A DNA stretch of 64,000 bases from Listeria kieliensis. GTDB lineage: Bacteria; Bacillota; Bacilli; Lactobacillales; Listeriaceae. The notes under the pieces are model-generated. The model was not told the origin of the DNA and ran no database searches. It saw only the letters and a list, made by a program, of their open reading frames with translations. A program made the position numbers and the translations under genes. The stretch spans positions 62,001-126,000 of the forward strand of contig NZ_LARY01000002.1 of NCBI RefSeq assembly GCF_003369925.1, given 5' to 3'. Below, piece after piece: positions 42,241 through 50,891 of this stretch (position 1 is its first letter; each line of letters begins with the position of its first letter).

Positions 42241-44049
42241 TTATTCAACGGTTACACTTTTCGCCAAGTTCCGTGGTTTATCCACATCACAATCCCGGTG
42301 AAGTGCTGCATAATAGGCTAGTAGCTGACAAGGAATAACGCTAACAAGCGGCGTTAAAAGTTCGTGCACATGCGGCAAAATAAGCTGATCTCCAGGTTGT
42401 TCTAAGCCTTCCATCGCAAATACACAAGCATTCGCCCCACGTGCTAAAACTTCATTGACATTTCCGCGAATATTCCAATTGATATTTTCTTGCGTAATGA
42501 GCGCAAAAACAGGCGTTTCATCTTCAATAAGCGCGATCGTTCCATGTTTCAACTCACCGCTTGCAAACCCTTCTGTTTGAATATAGGAAATTTCTTTTAG
42601 CTTAAGTGCCGCTTCCATTGCTACAAAATAGTCAACACTCCGACCTATGAAGAAAGCATTGCGTGTTGTCGCTAAAAACTCGCCAGCAATATGCTCCACA
42701 AGTTCTTTACTCGAAACCATAGCTTCCATGGCTGTTGCTGCAATTCCAAGCTCTGATACAATATCAAATTGGTTGGCTGCTTCGTTTCCGCGAGCGCGCC
42801 CTGCTGCTACCGCTAAAATGCTTAACACGGCCACTTGCGCTGTATAAGCTTTCGTTGAGGCTACCGCAATTTCAGGACCAGCATAGAGATACATGGCTTG
42901 GTCTGCTTCTCGGTCAAGCGTTGATCCCGGTACATTCGTAAGCGTAAGCGTACGGTGCCCCATTTCTTTCACCTTCACTAACACTTGGCGACTATCCGCC
43001 GTTTCCCCACTTTGCGTGATAAACAAGAATAACGGTTTTTCAGAAAGTAGCGGCATATTATAACCAAATTCACTAGAAATATGAACTTCCACTGGAATTT
43101 TAGCCAACCGCTCGATTAATACCTTACCGACATACCCCGCGTGGCTACTTGTTCCACAAGCGATAATATAAATACGATCGGAAGCAAGAATTTCGTCAAG
43201 TACAGCTTGATCAACAGAAATGTCTCCCTCTTCATTTTGATAAGACTGGATGATACGGCGCATCACAGCTGGCTGTTCATCGATTTCTTTTAACATATAA
43301 TGCGGATAAGTTCCTTTTTCGATGTCAGAAGCATCAATAGTTGCTGTAAATGGAGCGCGTTCCACTTCTTCACCATCAAGTGTTTCAATTTTAATTTGAT
43401 CCCGGCTCAAAATAACAAGTTCTTCATCTGCAATTTCAATAAATTCACTTGTTTCTTTTAATACAGCCATTGCATCACTTGCAATAACATTAAACCCAGT
43501 ACCTACGCCAATTAAAAGCGGACTTTTATTTTTAGCTGCAAAAAGTGTATCTGGCTGCGTTTTGTCGATCACACAAATTGCATAAGAACCATGAAGCAGT
43601 TGTAAAGTTTTACGCATAGCTTCACTCGTTTTCATACCCTCTTGCGCAAATTTTTCAATCAGTTGAACGATAACTTCTGTATCTGTATCGCTTTTAAACT
43701 GAGCACCCTCTAAGTAAGTTTCTTTGAGAGAAGCATAGTTTTCGATAACTCCGTTGTGCACAATCACAAAACGTCCCGTTGCACTTTGATGTGGGTGAGC
43801 ATTTTCTTCACTTGGTTTGCCGTGAGTTGCCCAGCGCGTGTGACCAATTCCAACTTCACCAAAAGCTTCACTTCCCACTTTTTTGCGCAAGTCAGCAATC
43901 CGTCCTTTTTCTTTAATCACCGTCAATTGTTCATGATCTAGTAAGGCGATGCCCGCCGAATCATAACCACGATATTCTAATTTTTCAAGTCCATTTAGTA
44001 AAATTTCTTTCGCATTATTTCTTCCGATATATCCAACAATTCCACACAT
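42241..44049 (-). CDS. glmS: Glutamine-fructose-6-phosphate aminotransferase GlmS
   Basis: 602 residues. N-terminal class II glutaminase with catalytic Cys after Met ([10 protein letters not shown]), [17 protein letters not shown], and two SIS isomerase domains ([41 protein letters not shown]), ending in the family [13 protein letters not shown]. Makes glucosamine 6-phosphate from fructose 6-phosphate and glutamine, the entry to amino-sugar and peptidoglycan synthesis. The leader contains the glmS ribozyme. In Bacillus glmS follows glmM directly; here one membrane-protein gene lies between them. Confidence 0.97.
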   Translation of the reverse strand: MCGIVGYIGRNNAKEILLNGLEKLEYRGYDSAGIALLDHEQLTVIKEKGRIADLRKKVGSEAFGEVGIGHTRWATHGKPSEENAHPHQSATGRFVIVHNGVIENYASLKETYLEGAQFKSDTDTEVIVQLIEKFAQEGMKTSEAMRKTLQLLHGSYAICVIDKTQPDTLFAAKNKSPLLIGVGTGFNVIASDAMAVLKETSEFIEIADEELVILSRDQIKIETLDGEEVERAPFTATIDASDIEKGTYPHYMLKEIDEQPAVMRRIIQSYQNEEGDISVDQAVLDEILASDRIYIIACGTSSHAGYVGKVLIERLAKIPVEVHISSEFGYNMPLLSEKPLFLFITQSGETADSRQVLVKVKEMGHRTLTLTNVPGSTLDREADQAMYLYAGPEIAVASTKAYTAQVAVLSILAVAAGRARGNEAANQFDIVSELGIAATAMEAMVSSKELVEHIAGEFLATTRNAFFIGRSVDYFVAMEAALKLKEISYIQTEGFASGELKHGTIALIEDETPVFALITQENINWNIRGNVNEVLARGANACVFAMEGLEQPGDQLILPHVHELLTPLVSVIPCQLLAYYAALHRDCDVDKPRNLAKSVTVE

Positions 44050-44139
44050 AACAAAAAGCCTCCAATTAATTTAAGACAGACGAATCCAATTTCCTTACTG
44101 CCTTTATTTTTCACGTTTCCTTGGAGGGTATTTCGCATG

Positions 44140-44316
44140 TTCTTTAGCGCTCTGTTCAACCAGTCACCTGATTGGTTTGTAGCTAAAGCATAACGACTGC
44201 ATGCACAGCCGGGAGACTCCCGCCGAATTCTCGATTAATCTCCTCCTCGTCAACTGATTTCAGATAAGCTGGAATTTCACCTGCTTATTTATAGACTGCA
44301 ATCAGTTCTGGCGCTT
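44140..44316 (-). ncRNA. glmS ribozyme/riboswitch
   Basis: On the minus strand the glmS ribozyme is recognisable. The cleavage site is A(44315)/G(44314) in AGCGCCAGAACTG, with its P1-P2 partner downstream (GCAGTC). Further on come GTTGACGAGGAGGAGATTAATCG split by the core fold, GGCGGGAGTCTCCCGGCTGTGC (44206-44227 region; P3-P3.1 core) and GAGCGCTAAAG. Glucosamine 6-phosphate acts as coenzyme for self-cleavage and so lowers glmS expression. The 3' limit is approximate. Confidence 0.93.
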
Positions 44317-44368
44317 TTATTTACTTGTTAACGATCCTCCTTTTTCAGTATTCAAGGAAACTTCCCTA

Positions 44369-44397
44369 AGTTTACAATAAAATGTATATGTCGTCAA
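44369..44397 (-). promoter_or_regulatory. glmS promoter
   Basis: Minus strand -35 TTGACG (44397-44392), 17-base spacer, -10 TAAACT (44374-44369). The start would be near 44362, about 47 bases upstream of the ribozyme cleavage site. Confidence 0.7.
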
Positions 44398-44435
44398 GCC
44401 CTACAATTAGTCATCCTAATAAAATTGGTCTATAC

Positions 44436-44476
44436 AAAAAAGAGCATAATGCCAGCTAGCATTATGCTCTTTTTTT
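44436..44476 (-). terminator. Terminator of the 275-residue membrane protein gene
   Basis: A stem of about 16 bp with a 5-base loop and T-run on the minus strand. The 5' arm includes the last codons and stop of the gene (44462). Confidence 0.85.
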
Positions 44477-45289
44477 TCCAACTAATTGAAATACACCTGA
44501 AAGTGTGGCAAATAAAGCAATTAATAAATAGATACCAAAAATACGATTTTCTCCCTCAGCCAGTTTCAAACCATTTTTAGCCGCATAGCGCATCCATTCG
44601 TCAAACCAGACATAATTCATCAAGTAAATAAAACCAATTCCCAAAACGATTCCTGCCAGAAGATAAGAGCCTTTTTTGAAAGTGAGAATTGCTGCCACTA
44701 AAAGTAAAACAGCACTTAAGCTTGCGATAATCATATCGAAATTTGTATTAAAGCTGAAAGTAGCGCTATCCTTTGACGGCCGATTATATTCAAGGATGAG
44801 TGAGACTAGTGCCCAAATGGCGAGACTTGCAGCAAGAAATGCAGTCACTATACCTGAAATGCGCCATTTCGTCTTCCACTTTTCCACTTGTACGTCAACA
44901 CTCGTTGATGTATCACCTCGGATAAATAATAAAAATACAAATAAAAGAATTGAAATAGCCATTAAAGTGACGCCGGTATATTCAAATGGAAAGTCATCAC
45001 CCCCAAAATTTTCCAACAATTTAAATTGGTAAAAATAGGTTGATAGCCCATGGAAAAGTGCGAACGCGAGCAAGACTACAAGGGCAGGAATTCGAACGGG
45101 ATTTTTCTTTAAAAGTAAAAAGCCAGATCCAAAAAGTAAAATCACAAAAAGACCCGTTACCCACTGATTCCATACGAACGAATACTCTTCTTTAAAATAA
45201 CTATAAACCGCACTCAAAAAGCTGTGAAACTGTGTAAAGCCAAGCATAAAAATAACACTCGCGCTTATTTTTCGAGCTCGCTCTATCAT
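44462..45289 (-). CDS. Multi-pass membrane protein of unknown function
   Basis: 275 residues with about eight membrane helices and no soluble domain of note; a charged loop (DTSTSVDVQVEKWKTKWR) lies in the middle and another (WFDEWMRYAAKNGLKLAEGENR) near the end. I do not recognise the family. It lies between glmM and glmS, each separated from it by a terminator, so it is transcribed alone despite its position. Start ATG 45289; GAAGGG upstream is a moderate ribosome site. Confidence 0.7.
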   Translation of the reverse strand: MIERARKISASVIFMLGFTQFHSFLSAVYSYFKEEYSFVWNQWVTGLFVILLFGSGFLLLKKNPVRIPALVVLLAFALFHGLSTYFYQFKLLENFGGDDFPFEYTGVTLMAISILLFVFLLFIRGDTSTSVDVQVEKWKTKWRISGIVTAFLAASLAIWALVSLILEYNRPSKDSATFSFNTNFDMIIASLSAVLLLVAAILTFKKGSYLLAGIVLGIGFIYLMNYVWFDEWMRYAAKNGLKLAEGENRIFGIYLLIALFATLSGVFQLVGKKRA

Positions 45290-45310
45290 TTTTTCAAATC
45301 CCTTCTAAAT

Positions 45311-45343
45311 AAAAATCCCGCTACCGAAAACGCGATAACGGGA
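45311..45343 (-). terminator. Terminator of glmM
   Basis: An 11-bp stem (45333-45343 with 45316-45326, two U-G pairs), 6-base loop, then five T on the minus strand. Confidence 0.85.
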
Positions 45344-45356
45344 CTTTGGTTAAATT

Positions 45357-46709
45357 TTATTTATCTAAACCCATTTCTTCTTGCACAACAGTTGCAATTT
45401 GGTTGCAGTACCTTTCTGTTTCCTCTGCTGTTTTAGCTTCTACCATAACACGCACAAGCGGTTCAGTCCCAGAAGGACGAACAAGCACACGGCCATTTCC
45501 GGCCATTTCCATTTCAACTACCTCGATCGCAGCATGAACTTTCGGGTTATCTGTTACAGCATGCTTATCTGTTACACGAATGTTCACGAGTTTTTGCGGA
45601 TAAGTTTGCATCTCACTAGCAAGTTCAGAAAGCTTTTTACCAGTTGCTTTCATCACGTTAATCAACTGAATTCCAGAAAGTAACCCATCACCTGTTGTAT
45701 TATGGTCAAGGAAAACAATATGTCCAGATTGTTCGCCACCAAGATTATAGTTACCATTTCGCATAGCTTCAACCACGTAACGGTCTCCAACAGCTGTTTG
45801 AACATCATGAATTTGAAGCTCTTCTAGGCCTTTATAAAAGCCTAGATTACTCATCACGGTCGAAACGACAGTACTTTGTTTTAATAACCCTTGTTCATTT
45901 AAATATTTCGCGCAGATGAACATGATTTTATCTCCATCCACAATGGTTCCATTTTCATCAACTGCAATTACACGGTCCCCGTCGCCATCAAAAGCAAGTC
46001 CGACATCTGCCTCTTTTTCTTTCAAGAAAGCTGCTAGCGCTTCAGGATGAGTTGAACCCACGCCATCATTAATGTTTAAACCATCAGGCGAAGCCCCCAT
46101 TGAAACTGTATCCGCTTCTAGATCTGCAAACAAGTGAGTTGCTAGACTAGACGTAGCTCCATTTGCACAATCAAGCGCCACTAGCAAGCCGTCAAAACTT
46201 TGATCAACCGTTTGTTTTAAGAACTGTAAATATTTTTGTTTACCTTCAAAATAGTCACTTACAGTTCCAAGTCCCTCAGCGCTTGGGCGAGGCAAATCGT
46301 CCGTTTCTTGCTCTAACAATGCTTCGATTTCAAGCTCTTGATCATCCGAAAGTTTAAAACCATCAGATCCGAAAAATTTAATTCCATTGTCTTGTACTGG
46401 ATTATGTGAAGCAGAAATCATTACACTTGCTGAGGCGCCTTGCGCTGTCGTTAAGTAAGCTACGCCCGGTGTTGAAATCACGCCAAGTCGCATAACTTCT
46501 ATTCCAACAGAAACGAGTCCAGAAATAAGCGCCGATTCAAGCATTTCCCCCGATATACGCGTGTCACGTGCAACAAGTACTCGAGGATGTTCTCCCACGT
46601 GCCTTGTTAACACATAGCCACCCATGCGTCCCAATCGGAAAGCTAGTTCAGGTGACAATTCTTCATTAGCAACTCCACGAACTCCGTCTGTTCCAAAATA
46701 TTTACCCAT
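45357..46709 (-). CDS. glmM: Phosphoglucosamine mutase GlmM
   Basis: 450 residues, start ATG 46709 ([20 protein letters not shown]) after AAGGAG. The catalytic phosphoserine is Ser101 in MISASHNP. The Mg2+ loop is [12 protein letters not shown], sugar-binding [10 protein letters not shown], and phosphate-binding [15 protein letters not shown]. Converts GlcN-6-P to GlcN-1-P between GlmS and GlmU. It is third of cdaA-cdaR-glmM, the operon in which GlmM binds and inhibits CdaA in related bacteria. A separate TATAAT at 46824-46819 in the 190-base gap may add a promoter. Confidence 0.96.
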   Translation of the reverse strand: MGKYFGTDGVRGVANEELSPELAFRLGRMGGYVLTRHVGEHPRVLVARDTRISGEMLESALISGLVSVGIEVMRLGVISTPGVAYLTTAQGASASVMISASHNPVQDNGIKFFGSDGFKLSDDQELEIEALLEQETDDLPRPSAEGLGTVSDYFEGKQKYLQFLKQTVDQSFDGLLVALDCANGATSSLATHLFADLEADTVSMGASPDGLNINDGVGSTHPEALAAFLKEKEADVGLAFDGDGDRVIAVDENGTIVDGDKIMFICAKYLNEQGLLKQSTVVSTVMSNLGFYKGLEELQIHDVQTAVGDRYVVEAMRNGNYNLGGEQSGHIVFLDHNTTGDGLLSGIQLINVMKATGKKLSELASEMQTYPQKLVNIRVTDKHAVTDNPKVHAAIEVVEMEMAGNGRVLVRPSGTEPLVRVMVEAKTAEETERYCNQIATVVQEEMGLDK

Positions 46710-46899
46710 TATTAATTCTCTCCTTCTATTCAAAGAAACATTAAAATCCAATTTTCTACTGCTTAAAATCAAGCAAATTTATTCTTTCTCTTAACTAGCA
46801 AAATTCACTGCAGATTACATTATACCTTTTTTATAAGAAAAATTCACCTAAAGTCTAAAATATCGCTTTCAAAGACTGCATTTGGCTTGCTTTTACACA

Positions 46900-48264
46900 T
46901 TACTCGTCACTTTTTTCTTCAATAGTAAAAATAGCCGTACTTGTAGATAATGAATAAGTAACTCCTCTTGGAAGTCCACCAACTTCAATTCTAGCACTGT
47001 AGCGTCCCACTGTTGCATTAGCTAAATTTGCCATCACACTTACACTGGAAGGATTAAGATCATTTAGCAAACTACTTTTTCCATGTAGCGTCAGGTTAAC
47101 TTTACCATTTGCTGGTGAAACTAAAGTCGCTGTTAAATTTGATGGCAAAGATTGCGCAGAAATATTATGCCCTGATAAAGTCTTAGAAGACTCTGTATCC
47201 TCTTGGCCAATTTCTTGACCAGCATTATTTTGTTCGCTTGTATCATTGCTTGTGTTATTGTCTTCGTTCCTCTCGCCACTACTTTTGTCTGAAGACTCCC
47301 CACTGCTACTAGACTTTTTTGTTGTCTTAATCCTCACTTCAATAGAAGAAGGTTGCACTGCTTCAGCTCCATTCGGAACTGGAATTGTAACTTCTTTTAC
47401 TGTATCCGCAGTTAAATTAGCAACTGGAACATTGACAGTGATTTGATCAACATTTTTCAGTGCAGCATCATCACCAATAACCACCACTTCATCTTGATCC
47501 GCTGTCATACTTTGAATGGAAATATTATCTGGCAAGTTGCCCTCCGCTTTTAATTTAAGCGGAACGGACTTCCCCACCTTTTTTACCGGTACCTTTACTT
47601 TCACTTTTTGTGGGCTGATTTCGACATCTAATTTATTTAAGTTTCGATCAAACGCCGAAACAGTCGCTTCGGACTCAAAGTCCTCCTTATGTTTCTTGTT
47701 ATCATTGATATTCGCTTTAACATATGCAATTTCTTCCACTGTGTCTTTCGCGCCAGTGACAGAAACCTTGCCTGGGCTGATTTTAATATTCCCAGCTTTG
47801 TAACCTCGCGCAACTGCATTGCTACTTAGTTCAGCATCAACCGAGAACTTCTTCGTGACTTTTTCTTGTACATTCACTTTCGCCGTTTGCGGGCTGATTG
47901 TAGCTTTCAAGCGATTGGAAAGATTTTTGATTTGCAGTTTTACATTTTTTTCACCAATTGAAGCATTTCGCAAATCTGCATATACTTTGAAATCCTGTTG
48001 CGCTTTTGTATTTTGCACAATACTTCTCGGTCCACTAATCGTCACCGATACGGTTTCTGGAAGTCCTGAAACATAAAGATTCTTTTTGTCATAGTAAACT
48101 TCCACCGGAACATTTTGGATAACCTCTGTATCATTTTGGGTAGTGGTTTGAAAGGTTCCACCGCTATTTTTATTATCCGTACTTACGGAAGTAAACAAAA
48201 TGGCTGCTAACACAAGGGCAACAATGCGAATCGACCATTTGTTATTTAAAATTCGATCCATCAT
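46900..48264 (-). CDS. cdaR: CdaA regulator CdaR (YbbR-domain protein)
   Basis: 454 residues. One N-terminal membrane helix (IRIVALVLAAILFTSVS), then extracytoplasmic YbbR repeats: about 45-135, 140-220, 225-310 and 375-450, each with the PxxVxVxGP or SVSVMANL type strand pattern. A Ser/Asn/Glu-rich linker (310-370; KKSSSSGESSDKSS) separates repeat 3 from repeat 4. It modulates the diadenylate cyclase CdaA. The ATG overlaps the cdaA stop (ATGA at 48261-48264). Confidence 0.92.
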   Translation of the reverse strand: MMDRILNNKWSIRIVALVLAAILFTSVSTDNKNSGGTFQTTTQNDTEVIQNVPVEVYYDKKNLYVSGLPETVSVTISGPRSIVQNTKAQQDFKVYADLRNASIGEKNVKLQIKNLSNRLKATISPQTAKVNVQEKVTKKFSVDAELSSNAVARGYKAGNIKISPGKVSVTGAKDTVEEIAYVKANINDNKKHKEDFESEATVSAFDRNLNKLDVEISPQKVKVKVPVKKVGKSVPLKLKAEGNLPDNISIQSMTADQDEVVVIGDDAALKNVDQITVNVPVANLTADTVKEVTIPVPNGAEAVQPSSIEVRIKTTKKSSSSGESSDKSSGERNEDNNTSNDTSEQNNAGQEIGQEDTESSKTLSGHNISAQSLPSNLTATLVSPANGKVNLTLHGKSSLLNDLNPSSVSVMANLANATVGRYSARIEVGGLPRGVTYSLSTSTAIFTIEEKSDE

Positions 48265-49082
48265 TTTTTACCGCCTCCTAGCCACTTAGAAAAGAAGGTT
48301 GTCTTTTTCTCTGGTAATTTAACAAGCTCTTTTTCAAGAATCTCTTTTAAACGTTCTTCTGACACATCTCGAAACAGCTCGCCACTCTTTGTGACAGAAA
48401 TTCCGCCCGTTTCTTCTGAAACAACAACGGTTAAACTATCTGTAACTTCACTAATCCCAAGCGCTGCCCGGTGCCTCGTTCCAAGTTCCTTAGATAAGTA
48501 TGGGCTATCCGAAAGAGGTAAGTAACTTGCTGCCGAAGCAATTTCATTTCCCTTAATAATAACAGCCCCATCATGAAGCGGCGTATTCGGGATAAAAATA
48601 TTGATTAGCAATTGTGAAGAGATGTGGGCATGAAGGGGAATCCCTGTTTCAATGTAGTCTTCCATCCCCGTGTCTTTGGCGATTGAAATAAGTGCACCAA
48701 TCCGCCTTTTTGACATATACTTGGTTGAATCAATAATCGCATCCACAATTTGGTGCTGCTCTTTTTCAATTCGCGAACCAATCCGCATAAAAATATTTCC
48801 CCGTCCAAGTGTTTCAAGAGCTCGTCGCAACTCAGGTTGGAAAATAATAATAATCGCCAAAAATCCCCATGTTAACGCTTGATCCGTAATCCACTCAACT
48901 GTTTGAAGACCGAGGAAGCTACTGATGACTTTTACCGCGATAATAATGAAAATTCCTTTTAAAAGTTGAACAGCTTTTGTTCCGCGGATGAGCATGATCA
49001 GCTTATAGATTACAAACCAAACAACAAGAATGTCTATGATGTTTGCAAGATAATGTAGAATTGAAATGTTTGAAAAGCTCAT
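48261..49082 (-). CDS. cdaA: Diadenylate cyclase CdaA (DisA_N domain)
   Basis: 273 residues, the standard CdaA length. Three N-terminal membrane helices (about 10-80), then a DAC domain with the catalytic motifs DGA in NTPLHDGAVII and RHR in LGTRHRAALGISE. Makes c-di-AMP from two ATP; this nucleotide controls K+ and osmolyte import and binds CbpB, which is also encoded here. I start at ATG 49082 (MSFSNISILHYL) after GGAGGCG; the ATG-like longer frame to 49109 is not conserved. Confidence 0.96.
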   Translation of the reverse strand: MSFSNISILHYLANIIDILVVWFVIYKLIMLIRGTKAVQLLKGIFIIIAVKVISSFLGLQTVEWITDQALTWGFLAIIIIFQPELRRALETLGRGNIFMRIGSRIEKEQHQIVDAIIDSTKYMSKRRIGALISIAKDTGMEDYIETGIPLHAHISSQLLINIFIPNTPLHDGAVIIKGNEIASAASYLPLSDSPYLSKELGTRHRAALGISEVTDSLTVVVSEETGGISVTKSGELFRDVSEERLKEILEKELVKLPEKKTTFFSKWLGGGKK

Positions 49083-49275
49083 CTTTTCGCCTCCGTCTTT
49101 TTTAGGCAAACTTGCCTAGATAATTACAAACTATCCGACACCATTCGGACAGATTCACTTTTATTATTGTACCATAAAAGCTTTCTAACAACGATTAATA
49201 TCACATGAGAAATGAAGAAGATTTTGCTTTTTTTATTAAGGCCTTTTTAAGAAGGTTTCCCAAGAAATATAAAAA

Positions 49276-49303
49276 AACACCCTCTTAAAAATTGGAGGAT
49301 GTT
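49276..49303 (-). terminator. Terminator after the small membrane protein gene
   Basis: A 9-bp stem (49295-49303 with 49276-49284, one G-U) with a 10-base loop; T-run on the minus strand (A-run at 49271-49277). Confidence 0.75.
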
Positions 49304-49311
49304 TTTACCTG

Positions 49312-49560
49312 TTAAATTTCATGATATTGGGTTTTTAAATCTTTTTTAGGAGCTCTTTTTTTCTTATATTCTGTAGTAAAACTCATACCAAACCAAAATA
49401 GCTGATGCAGTGCACCAACCACACCACCAGAAATGCAAGCAACAAGCACGATTGTGAGAAAATCAAGTACTGGGAAAGTCATTCCGTTCATTCCAGCAAT
49501 GCCAAGTATGAAAATAACAATCATGGGTACAACATAATAACGAATATCCAGATTTGACAT
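49312..49560 (-). CDS. Small membrane protein of unknown function
   Basis: 82 residues with two membrane helices (about 8-25 and 32-58) containing Gly-rich IVLVACISGGVVGALHQLFWFG, and a basic C-terminal tail (EYKKKRAPKKDLKTQYHEI). Start ATG 49560 with GAGGTGAGGA region upstream. In Bacillus the place between the arginase gene and cdaA is taken by sigW-rsiW, but this protein shows no sigma or anti-sigma feature. Not recognised. Confidence 0.7.
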   Translation of the reverse strand: MSNLDIRYYVVPMIVIFILGIAGMNGMTFPVLDFLTIVLVACISGGVVGALHQLFWFGMSFTTEYKKKRAPKKDLKTQYHEI

Positions 49561-49745
49561 CTCGCGTACTCCTCACCTTCCAAATAACTTCAAATTCCTT
49601 CATGAACTTGTCTCTTAATATAAGTATACGACTCGCAGCCGCCAATTTCAAGGCGTTTTTTCAAGTTCACAAAATTGTCAAGTTTAATGAATTCAAGATG
49701 GAATTTATCTGATTTCTTGTCTCAGTTTTATCATTTCAACTCATT

Positions 49746-50624
49746 TTAAATTTTCAACCTGTTTTCATCTACTAAAGTTCGTGCTTGAAAATAAATTTCA
49801 AGCAATCTGGCCATGAATTTTGCAGATTTATTTCCTTCATCTCGAAGTGGGTTTAATCCCGCAATCATGATTGACGAAAAAGAAATCTCCTCCGCCATAA
49901 CTTGCATAAAACAAGCAATTTCTCTATAAGTCAGCCCACCAGGCGTTACCTGATTCACTCCCGGAACAAAAATCGGATCTATCGCACTCGCACTCAACAA
50001 TAAATGAACTTGCGATTTTCCTCCTTGAACCCAAGCGAGCACCTTCAAAACAACTGCTTTAAAGCCAAAATTTTCAATGTCCGTCAAGCCGAAATACTGA
50101 ATGCCCTCTTTCTCAAAAAAAGTCTTTTCACTTTCAAATTCTCGTTTGGCACTCAAAATGCAGACTTGTGAAGGTTTTAACTCCAAGTTGTTTAAACCCA
50201 AGCGTTTTCCCTCAAAAAGTTTTTTTAAAACGCCTAGATAAGAATCAAAAGAATCAGTTTGTCCTGGCGCATCGAGAATAACATAGACGCTTTCCGGACT
50301 TTGTTTTTGCGCAGCACCAATAAGTAACAATGCATTCCACTCATCTCCGGCAAGAACAAGGGAAGTGTCTACTTGTTGAAGCATGCAATCAAGCGGCTCC
50401 ATTTGATTTAACATTTCACTTGTAACCGCTTTCAATTCTGAACTTAAAAAAAGCGTTTCTTCCGTGCAAAAATCCAAATTCTTAAAATCAGATAGCTCAA
50501 TTCTTGAGTTTGCGAGTTGATCCAAAATGCCCGTGTAGCGAATCGCGAAAGGAGCTAACGCGGTTCCTTGTCGGCGATTTGAAAAAACCCACGGAATTCC
50601 AAATATTCCTACTTTCAACATCAT
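49746..50624 (-). CDS. Arginase-superfamily homologue lacking the metal ligands (pseudoenzyme)
   Basis: 292 residues aligning end to end with the arginase/ureohydrolase fold, but each metal motif is changed. GGDHS is replaced by LAGDEWNA, the DAHxD motif by ILDAPGQTD, and the SxDxDxxDP motif by LLSASAIDPIFVPG. The following GVNQVTPGGLTYREI keeps the family GGLSYRE pattern. Without the His and Asp ligands for two Mn2+, arginase activity is very unlikely. It is intact and has AGGTGG before the start, so it is kept as a protein. Position beside cdaA corresponds to rocF in Bacillus. Role unknown. Confidence 0.8.
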   Translation of the reverse strand: MMLKVGIFGIPWVFSNRRQGTALAPFAIRYTGILDQLANSRIELSDFKNLDFCTEETLFLSSELKAVTSEMLNQMEPLDCMLQQVDTSLVLAGDEWNALLLIGAAQKQSPESVYVILDAPGQTDSFDSYLGVLKKLFEGKRLGLNNLELKPSQVCILSAKREFESEKTFFEKEGIQYFGLTDIENFGFKAVVLKVLAWVQGGKSQVHLLLSASAIDPIFVPGVNQVTPGGLTYREIACFMQVMAEEISFSSIMIAGLNPLRDEGNKSAKFMARLLEIYFQARTLVDENRLKI

Positions 50625-50737
50625 TCATCCACCTATTTTCTATTTATTAATAATACACTCATTTTATCATGCTTCAACTCAAAAATAAAAAATTTCGGTT
50701 AATGCTAAATTTGTTTTTTTATATACAAAAGAGTTTT

Positions 50738-50776
50738 AAAAAACGCATTTTCTTTTTAGGAAAATGCGTTTTTTAA
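50738..50776 (-). terminator. Terminator downstream of kimA and the 35-codon frame
   Basis: A perfect 15-bp stem (50760-50774 with 50738-50752) with a 7-base loop, rich in A/T at both ends. It lies 118 bases after the kimA stop and 8 bases after the stop of the small frame at 50784-50891. Confidence 0.85.
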
Positions 50777-50783
50777 AGTAATT

Positions 50784-50891
50784 TTAGTTGTAAAAATCTA
50801 ATAGCTCCTTTTTTACAGGTTTGAATGATTTTGTTAAACTTGCTTCATTCCAAAAGCGAATTAGAAAAAGGTTCTCCGTTTTAATTCGCAT
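50784..50891 (-). CDS. Candidate 35-residue small protein following kimA
   Basis: ATG 50891 follows the kimA stop directly (TGA-ATG), with AAAGGA at the end of kimA. The frame is MRIKTENLFLIRFWNEASL, then TKSFKPVKKELLDFYN, stop TAA, and the terminator begins 8 bases later. The peptide is basic and amphipathic. Support is positional only: the Shine-Dalgarno spacing is short (4 bases) and I know no homologue. It may be a leftover of a decayed gene. Confidence 0.4.
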   Translation of the reverse strand: MRIKTENLFLIRFWNEASLTKSFKPVKKELLDFYN

